Source: Parachlamydiales bacterium (GTDB lineage Bacteria; Chlamydiota; Chlamydiia; Chlamydiales; SM23-39). From it: a stretch of 52,320 nucleotides of DNA. Location of the stretch: positions 1-52,320 of the forward strand of contig JAFGFA010000007.1 in NCBI GenBank assembly GCA_016931275.1, read 5' to 3'. The first letter of the stretch is position 1. Every line of letters starts with the position of its first letter. Positions 47,571 to 52,320 of the stretch are shown piece after piece. Made by a program: the position numbers and the translations under genes. The notes below the pieces were generated by a model, which made no database searches, had not been told where the DNA came from, and saw only the letters and a program-made list of their open reading frames with translations.

Positions 47571-47607
47571 AAAACGCAATTCATTAAAAGTTAATGAATT
47601 GCGTTTT
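47571..47607 (+). terminator. Strong Rho-independent, possibly bidirectional, terminator
   Basis: A perfect 17-bp stem, AAAACGCAATTCATTAA (47571-47587) and its exact complement (47591-47607), with a 3-nt AAG loop. The A-run on one arm and T-run on the other make it work in either direction. It lies 20 nt past the orphan gene and insulates it from the next one. Confidence 0.88.
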
Positions 47608-47681
47608 ATCTTTTCTGAATATACTAAAAAAATAGTGATGAAATCCCTTAAAAGTGCTATCCGGATAATTATGAGGGAAAT

Positions 47682-48131
47682 ATGAAAAAAGTAGGTTTTT
47701 TGTTGCTATTTGCTTTGTTTTCGATTGGTTTTTGTGCTGATTTGCAAGAATCTTCTCTGGATAGGATCGATCGTTCTATAGATAAGGCAATCCAAAGCAT
47801 TGTAAGGATTCAGGCCAATAGTGCTGATACTGCTGTATTGCGCAATCAGATGGTGGATGAAATTTTGAAAAAAGAACATTATTTTGATGAAGCCTTGGAA
47901 ATATTAATCTATGATATTATGCAAAATATTCCTAAAAACGCCCCAGATCTCAATGAAAAATTAGTATTGATTCATTCTGCAATCGTGGGGATTAACATAG
48001 CTCGAAAAAATATTGAGATCGATCAGATCAAAGAAATTCGAAGGGATTTAAATGAATTAAAGAAGTTCATGAAAAAAACCAACAAGATCTCTAATAGAAA
48101 AAATTCCGTTACGAAAAGACCTATTCAATAA
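47682..48131 (+). CDS. Small exported helical protein of unknown function
   Basis: 149 aa. Signal peptide MKKVGFLLLFALFSIGFCA, probably cleaved by signal peptidase I; the FC is not a good lipobox. The rest is highly charged and helical (SLDRIDRSIDKAIQSIVRIQ, then IARKNIEIDQIKEIRRDLNELKK) with a basic Lys/Asn-rich tail. No domain recognised. GAGGG precedes the ATG. It ends 7 nt inside the convergent upp gene. Confidence 0.72.
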   Translation: MKKVGFLLLFALFSIGFCADLQESSLDRIDRSIDKAIQSIVRIQANSADTAVLRNQMVDEILKKEHYFDEALEILIYDIMQNIPKNAPDLNEKLVLIHSAIVGINIARKNIEIDQIKEIRRDLNELKKFMKKTNKISNRKNSVTKRPIQ

Positions 48132-48727
48132 GAGCCAAAAAAACGATCCCCAAAATCACCAAGACCCGGGACAATGAATTTTTGTGCATTAAGCTCGGGA
48201 TCTGTTGCTGCAACATGAATAGAAATCGAAGGAAATTCTTTTTTTAGGCGGTCTATTCCGGTCTGAGCCGCAATAATGCCTACAAGGCTAATTTTCGATA
48301 AGGGAATATTCTTTTGAAGGAGTCTTTTAATGGCTTCTATAGAGCTTCCTGCTGTCGCTATCATTGGGTCGAGTATCATTACAGAGTTTTTAGGAGATAA
48401 GGAAGGAATATTTTCGTAATACACCTCCGGAAGAAAACTTTTTTCATTACGACGCATCCCGAAAAAACCAACTTTGGCATCAGAAAATATTTCCAAAAAG
48501 GGAAACAGCATAGCAAGTCCTGCACGGAGAATTGGAATGAGAATAGGCTCTTCCCGGAGGGTTGCACCGGAGGCTTTTCCGAGAGGTGTTTCGATGATTT
48601 TTTGTTCCAATTTCATCGAGCTAGAAATCTCGGCTGCCAATAGATAAGATAGTTGTTGTGCTGCATGACGAAATTCAGATAGCAAAGTGTCCTTATCGCG
48701 CAACTTGCTGAGATACAATTGCTTCAT
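48125..48727 (-). CDS. upp: Uracil phosphoribosyltransferase
   Basis: 200 aa from MKQLYLSKLRDK at 48727, the usual family start; an ORF extension further into exbD is not expected. Converts uracil plus PRPP to UMP (pyrimidine salvage). PRPP-binding loop VMILDPMIATAGSSIEAI, the ILRAGLAML flexible-loop region, and the C-terminal uracil-binding PGLGDFGDRFFGSY. It overlaps the exbD 3' end by 35 nt and is the last gene of an exbB-exbD-upp unit. Confidence 0.95.
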   Translation of the reverse strand: MKQLYLSKLRDKDTLLSEFRHAAQQLSYLLAAEISSSMKLEQKIIETPLGKASGATLREEPILIPILRAGLAMLFPFLEIFSDAKVGFFGMRRNEKSFLPEVYYENIPSLSPKNSVMILDPMIATAGSSIEAIKRLLQKNIPLSKISLVGIIAAQTGIDRLKKEFPSISIHVAATDPELNAQKFIVPGLGDFGDRFFGSY

Positions 48728-49190
48728 GATCTTTTTCGGCTTTGTAAAGGGGTCTTGCTTCAAATCCAATCTCTCGCATGCCAAATATAAGCTTTGCTAT
48801 AGAGATCCAGGGAGCGTCTTTGTCAATATGCAGTAAAATTTCTACTTTTTCTTTATCTTGAGGAATTAATCCTAGCTTATATTGATATTGGAGTTCTTTT
48901 TGAATATTTTCCACTGAGGACATAGGATAATCCGCAAATTCTGAGACCCATTGATAGCTTCCAGTCTTGGAAATAGTAACATTTACTTGAAAAGACTCTT
49001 GTTTTTGATTGATTTGAGTTGTATTGGTTTCTTTTTTTAGTTCCGCAAGATTGAGTTTGGTGTCGAAAAGGGTTGATCGAGTGACAGCAAGCGTAGCAAA
49101 AAAAGCGAGCATTAAAAACAAAAAGTCGATCATCGGAGTAAGATTTATCGTTATTTGAGGGTGGAGTTTGTCATCTGGAATAAGGCTCAT
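48693..49190 (-). CDS. exbD: ExbD/TolR-family energy-transducing membrane protein
   Basis: 165 aa. A short cytoplasmic N-terminus precedes a single membrane helix carrying the conserved aspartate (TPMIDFLFLMLAFFATLAV, Asp near residue 23). The periplasmic domain includes VEILLHIDKDAPW and a Glu-Arg-rich tail. With ExbB/TolQ it uses the proton gradient to drive TonB- or Pal-type envelope functions. It starts at the 4-nt ATGA overlap with exbB; no TonB or TolB gene is in the window. Confidence 0.9.
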   Translation of the reverse strand: MSLIPDDKLHPQITINLTPMIDFLFLMLAFFATLAVTRSTLFDTKLNLAELKKETNTTQINQKQESFQVNVTISKTGSYQWVSEFADYPMSSVENIQKELQYQYKLGLIPQDKEKVEILLHIDKDAPWISIAKLIFGMREIGFEARPLYKAEKDHEAIVSQQVAR

Positions 49191-50014
49191 ATATTATCTT
49201 CAATCTGTTTTGGTTTTATTAAAGAACTTAAGGCCACAGATTCGTTTTCCAGATGGGTCAGCATTCTCATAAGGCGATATTTTAGTGTGGCATGAAAGAT
49301 CATGGCTATAATCGCCACGATCAGACCGGCAACAGTGGTACCAACAGCAATTCCAAGACCATCGAATAAAGCTGAGAGGCTTTCTGCAGAACGGTTGATG
49401 TCATAAAAAGCATAAAACATTCCTAAAACTGTTCCTAAAAGGCCTAACATGGGAGCAATGATGACGATATCATTAAGAAGAGCTATTCTTTGCCATAAGT
49501 CAGACGTAGCTCTTTTCCCTTCGGATTTCATGGCGTCGATGATGAATTGAGGGCTATATTTTCGCGCATTGATACCGGCTGTGATGATCTTTGAGAATAT
49601 ATTGTTTTTATATTCACAATAGTTCAAAGCTTCTTTGTAATTATGAGATGAGAGGTGGTAGCGGAGATCATTGATCATTGTAGAAGGCATGACATCTTTT
49701 ACACGAAAGGTGAACAAAGAATAAAGCCATATTACAAAAGAAGCGATGGAAAGGATAAAAAGGGCTGAATAAATAATCGGAGATGAAGCGAAAACTTCTT
49801 TGATGTTTAGGGTTGTAGGAGAAAATTTAAGGGATTTAATAGAGGGAGAATATTCGGGATTATCCGTTACCATAGGGTCCTGTGCAAAATTTTTAGAATC
49901 ATTGACAGAAGGGGTAGAAGGCCGAGGAGCGTTTGGATAAAAATTTTCTCTGGAAGTCGCATAGGAAGATATACCAAGAAAAGAGATAAGCACTAAATAT
50001 ATAATTTTTTTCAC
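49187..50014 (-). CDS. exbB: ExbB/TolQ/MotA-family proton channel protein
   Basis: 275 aa, GTG start with GGAG upstream. The MotA/TolQ/ExbB domain has three membrane helices, with the conserved IIAPMLGLLGTVLGMFYAF and GTTVAGLIVAIIAM segments. It is preceded by an N-terminal signal-like helix and a Pro/Ser/Asn-rich stretch (about 20-85), which canonical ExbB proteins lack. Forms the proton channel with ExbD. Promoter side faces trmB. Confidence 0.9.
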   Translation of the reverse strand: MKKIIYLVLISFLGISSYATSRENFYPNAPRPSTPSVNDSKNFAQDPMVTDNPEYSPSIKSLKFSPTTLNIKEVFASSPIIYSALFILSIASFVIWLYSLFTFRVKDVMPSTMINDLRYHLSSHNYKEALNYCEYKNNIFSKIITAGINARKYSPQFIIDAMKSEGKRATSDLWQRIALLNDIVIIAPMLGLLGTVLGMFYAFYDINRSAESLSALFDGLGIAVGTTVAGLIVAIIAMIFHATLKYRLMRMLTHLENESVALSSLIKPKQIEDNI

Positions 50015-50102
50015 TGTAAATTTTCTCCGTTATTTTTCCTGTCTTGAAAATACCAAGTTAATTTAGAATTATTCAAGTAAGAAATTGCAATCTATCATTT
50101 TC

Positions 50103-50858
50103 ATGAAAAAACAAGATTTTTGGCTTCCTTTTTCTTTTGAAGAACGTAGACCTCACTTGCTTAAGAGACTTTTATTTATTCCTAAATATTTTTTGGAGCA
50201 TGATAAATTTTCGGCTCTCAGTATCTTTGACCGTTCTTTTGAAAAGTCTCAACCAATGGCTATTGAATATTGCAGTGGTAATGGGGAATGGATTATAGAG
50301 CAATGTAAAAAATATCCTAAAATCAATTGGATTGCGGTCGAAATGCGCTATGATCGCGCTCGTAAGATATGGTTAAAAATGCATAATCAGCACTGCTTTA
50401 ATCTTTTTGTAGTTTGGGGGGAGGCTTTCACTTTCACTAAATTTTATCTTCCCAGCAATATGATTTCTTCCATATTTATTAATTTTCCCGATCCTTGGCC
50501 CAAGGAAAAACATGCGAAACACCGCCTTATTACCCCGTCTTTTTTAGATCAGTTATCCAGAGTAACTACAGATAAAGGAAAAATTACTTTTTTATCAGAC
50601 GACTTATCTTATGCACAAACAATGAGTTCCTGTGCTGAAGTTCAGGGAGGGTGGTTGCCTCGTTTTGCTTTTCCCTACTATTGTCCTGATATTCCCCAAG
50701 ATTATGGCTCTTCGTATTTTCAGAATCTTTGGCAGGGGAAAAATAGAAAAATGCACTTTATGGAATTTCAAAAAAAAATCGGGGCAGAGGGATTTGAACC
50801 CCCGACCTACTGGTCCCAAACCAGCCGCGCTAGCCAAACTGCGCTATGCCCCGATTGA
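50103..50858 (+). CDS. trmB: tRNA (guanine-N7)-methyltransferase TrmB, C-terminus runs into an antisense tRNA
   Basis: 251 aa from ATG 50103 (an in-frame TTG at 50085 is an alternative). SAM-dependent enzyme making m7G46 in tRNAs. It shows EYCSGNGEWIIEQ (SAM motif), VEMRYDRARKIW, and FINFPDPWPKEKHAKHRL, the family signature. The domain naturally ends near MHFMEFQKK, but no stop occurs there: the last 25 codons are read antisense through a tRNA-Pro gene and end at TGA 50856-50858. That tail is the well-known artefact-like peptide GAEGFEPPTY and is not part of the fold. Confidence 0.9.
   Translation: MKKQDFWLPFSFEERRPHLLKRLLFIPKYFLEHDKFSALSIFDRSFEKSQPMAIEYCSGNGEWIIEQCKKYPKINWIAVEMRYDRARKIWLKMHNQHCFNLFVVWGEAFTFTKFYLPSNMISSIFINFPDPWPKEKHAKHRLITPSFLDQLSRVTTDKGKITFLSDDLSYAQTMSSCAEVQGGWLPRFAFPYYCPDIPQDYGSSYFQNLWQGKNRKMHFMEFQKKIGAEGFEPPTYWSQTSRASQTALCPD
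50779..50853 (-). tRNA. tRNA-Pro (anticodon TGG)
   Basis: 75-nt cloverleaf on the minus strand: acceptor stem CGGGGCA/TGCCCCG, D-arm with GCGCAGTTTGGCTAGCGC, anticodon arm GCTGG-TTTGGGA-CCAGT with TGG at 34-36, and T-arm with GGTTCAAATCC. The discriminator is A, CCA is not encoded, and a run of T follows the 3' end (terminator-like). It lies wholly within the 3' end of the trmB frame, on the other strand. Confidence 0.97.
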
Positions 50859-51072
50859 AATAACTAATTTATCGTAATGGGGGAATTTTGAGCAAGAAAC
50901 CATTCTTCCTGTTGACATCCTCTTACTAAAAAGGAGTTTTTCAGCGTGATTTGATAAAATATTATTATTATTTTTTTTAGGGTAAACCTTTTCGTGAAAG
51001 GTCATAGTTATTGCATATTTCTAAAAAAAAATGCATTTTTAATTTAAAATGTGTTTTTTACCGGAGATGCCG

Positions 51073-52320
51073 ATGTTTTATCAATACCCTAGTGTTCAAA
51101 AACTCTATCAATTGAGTAAAAACCCCATTGATTTAACGGATCCTCAGTATTTAACCGTTGAAAGAATTCAAGAATTTTTAATTCAGACGGAAGAGATTCT
51201 ATATTTCTATGGTATGCAGCGGGTGACTTCGGAAGTGCTTGATCTTTTATATCGTCTGGCAAAGGAATCCCTATGTGTAGAAAAAATGAAGGCAATGCAG
51301 AATGGAGAAATTGTCAATAGCATTGTCGGTTTTGCCAGCGAACATAGACAGGTACTGCATACAGCAAGTCGCGATTTTTTTGATCATGCTAATGAGTCAT
51401 TAGAAGCTAAGAAAGCAGCTAAGACTGCCTTGGAAGAGGTAGAAAAACTACAGATGTTTTGTGCTCAAATCGATCGGGACGATCGATGGACTGATATCGT
51501 TCAAATCGGCATCGGAGGATCCGATTTAGGGCCCAGGGCTATTGCTACGGCTTTGGAGGCATATTATAAAAAAAATCGACGGATCCATTTTATTTCCAAT
51601 GTAGATCCTGATGATGTCGCTGGTCTTTTGAAACAATTAGATCTTTCTACAACCCTGTTTATCAGCGTATCTAAATCCGGAACAACTCTGGAAACGCTGA
51701 CCAATGAATATTTCGTAAAAGAAGCTTTAAAAGCTGCAAGGCTCCACCCTAAAAACCATATGATTTCTGTCACCGGTAAAGGAAGCCCCATGGATGATCC
51801 TTCACAATATTTGGCCTCTTTTTATATATGGGATTATATTGGAGGCAGATATTCATGTACTTCAATGGTAGGGGGCGTCGTTCTGGCTTTGGCTATGGGA
51901 TTTGACCGTTTTATCGAATTTTTACGGGGCGCGCATCAAATGGATGTAATGGCGAAAATAAAAGATCCTTCTAAAAACTTGCCTCTTCATGGTGCGCTTT
52001 TAGGAATATGGAATCGTAATTTTCTGTCTTATCCAACAGTAGCTATCATTCCTTATGCGCAGGTACTTCATCGTTTTTCAGCACATTTACAGCAATTAGA
52101 TATGGAATCTAATGGTAAACAAATCGATCAGCAGGGAAAACATGTTTCTTATCAGACAGGGCCTGTCATTTGGGGCGAACCGGGAACCAATGGACAGCAT
52201 TCTTTTTACCAATTTTTACATCAAGGAACGGATATTGTTCCTGTAGAGTTTATCGGTTTTGTCCAAAGCACTTATGAGAAAGATCTTTCTTTCGAAAAAA
52301 GCACCTCGCAAGAAAAATTA
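51073..52320 (+). CDS. pgi: Glucose-6-phosphate isomerase, 3'-truncated by the window
   Basis: First 416 codons, open to the window edge. Start at ATG 51073 with CGGAG 6 nt upstream; an ATG at 51067 lies too close to it. PGI fold: FASEHRQVLHTASRDF near 95-110, QIGIGGSDLGPRA, the phosphosugar-binding SKSGTTLETLTNEYF, DYIGGRYSCTSMVG, and the active-site region GEPGTNGQHSFYQFLHQG. Interconverts glucose-6-phosphate and fructose-6-phosphate. The C-terminal catalytic lysine region lies outside the window. Confidence 0.97.
   Translation, partial: MFYQYPSVQKLYQLSKNPIDLTDPQYLTVERIQEFLIQTEEILYFYGMQRVTSEVLDLLYRLAKESLCVEKMKAMQNGEIVNSIVGFASEHRQVLHTASRDFFDHANESLEAKKAAKTALEEVEKLQMFCAQIDRDDRWTDIVQIGIGGSDLGPRAIATALEAYYKKNRRIHFISNVDPDDVAGLLKQLDLSTTLFISVSKSGTTLETLTNEYFVKEALKAARLHPKNHMISVTGKGSPMDDPSQYLASFYIWDYIGGRYSCTSMVGGVVLALAMGFDRFIEFLRGAHQMDVMAKIKDPSKNLPLHGALLGIWNRNFLSYPTVAIIPYAQVLHRFSAHLQQLDMESNGKQIDQQGKHVSYQTGPVIWGEPGTNGQHSFYQFLHQGTDIVPVEFIGFVQSTYEKDLSFEKSTSQEKL

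Noticed and set aside
50604-50877. Reading frames on both strands across the tRNA-Pro gene giving peptides such as GQRDLNPRPTG and GLGPVGRGFKS
   Set aside because: These are the familiar spurious peptides read across tRNA genes in other frames; they overlap trmB and the tRNA and have no start signals.

Overview
The window is AT-rich bacterial DNA that reads as a chromosome segment of a member of the Chlamydiota outside the classical genus Chlamydia (Parachlamydia, Simkania or Rhabdochlamydia-like; I cannot decide which). The evidence is a type III secretion chaperone very close to Slc1 (CT043) as I remember it, gene blocks I recall from Chlamydia trachomatis (ruvB/dcd; two CNNM proteins and a PP2C phosphatase; dnaA/yidC; DUF721-gyrB-gyrA-tmk-holB; xseA-xseB-dxs and tpiA), and a eukaryotic-type F-box protein, a class expanded in amoeba- and arthropod-associated Chlamydiota. 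I see no insertion sequences, CRISPR arrays, phage genes or rRNA. There is one tRNA gene.

Layout. 1-8.0 kb: a SpoIID-like cell-wall protein and RuvB (minus); dCTP deaminase, an FtsB-like division protein and two CNNM/CorC-like membrane proteins (plus); then a PP2C phosphatase, CPBP protease and lipoprotein operon (minus). 8.2-14.6 kb: the Slc1-like chaperone facing dnaA-yidC, and a TPR protein. 14.8-20.3 kb: a carbohydrate block with a membrane-anchored GH130-like propeller, a GH57 hydrolase and glycogen branching enzyme. 20.5-27.5 kb: a DUF721 (DciA-like) protein, DNA gyrase, thymidylate kinase and the clamp-loader delta-prime subunit. 27.6-29.2 kb: an F-box protein with nine helical repeats, a probable host-directed effector. 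29.2-33.6 kb: xseA-xseB-dxs-nadK (minus). 33.7-35.3 kb: tpiA-secG-def. 35.3-44.3 kb: a proton P-type ATPase, LptD-like OM protein, HEAT-repeat protein, Maf and a DUF3604 protein (minus). 44.6-48.1 kb: accessory-looking secreted Asp-box propeller, an OM barrel and two small orphan genes. 48.1-52.3 kb: upp-exbD-exbB (minus), trmB, tRNA-Pro and the start of pgi.

Together these are mostly housekeeping functions (replication, recombination, isoprenoid precursors, glycogen, protein export, envelope assembly). They are interspersed with genes for host interaction or the cell surface: the T3S chaperone, F-box effector candidate, surface propeller and OM barrel. The most notable points are the F-box/repeat protein with a nearly identical internal duplication, a trmB frame that runs into a convergent antisense tRNA, a SpoIID homologue and a DUF3604 protein that both appear to lack canonical active-site residues, and a GyrA with proline at the position of E. 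coli Asp87.
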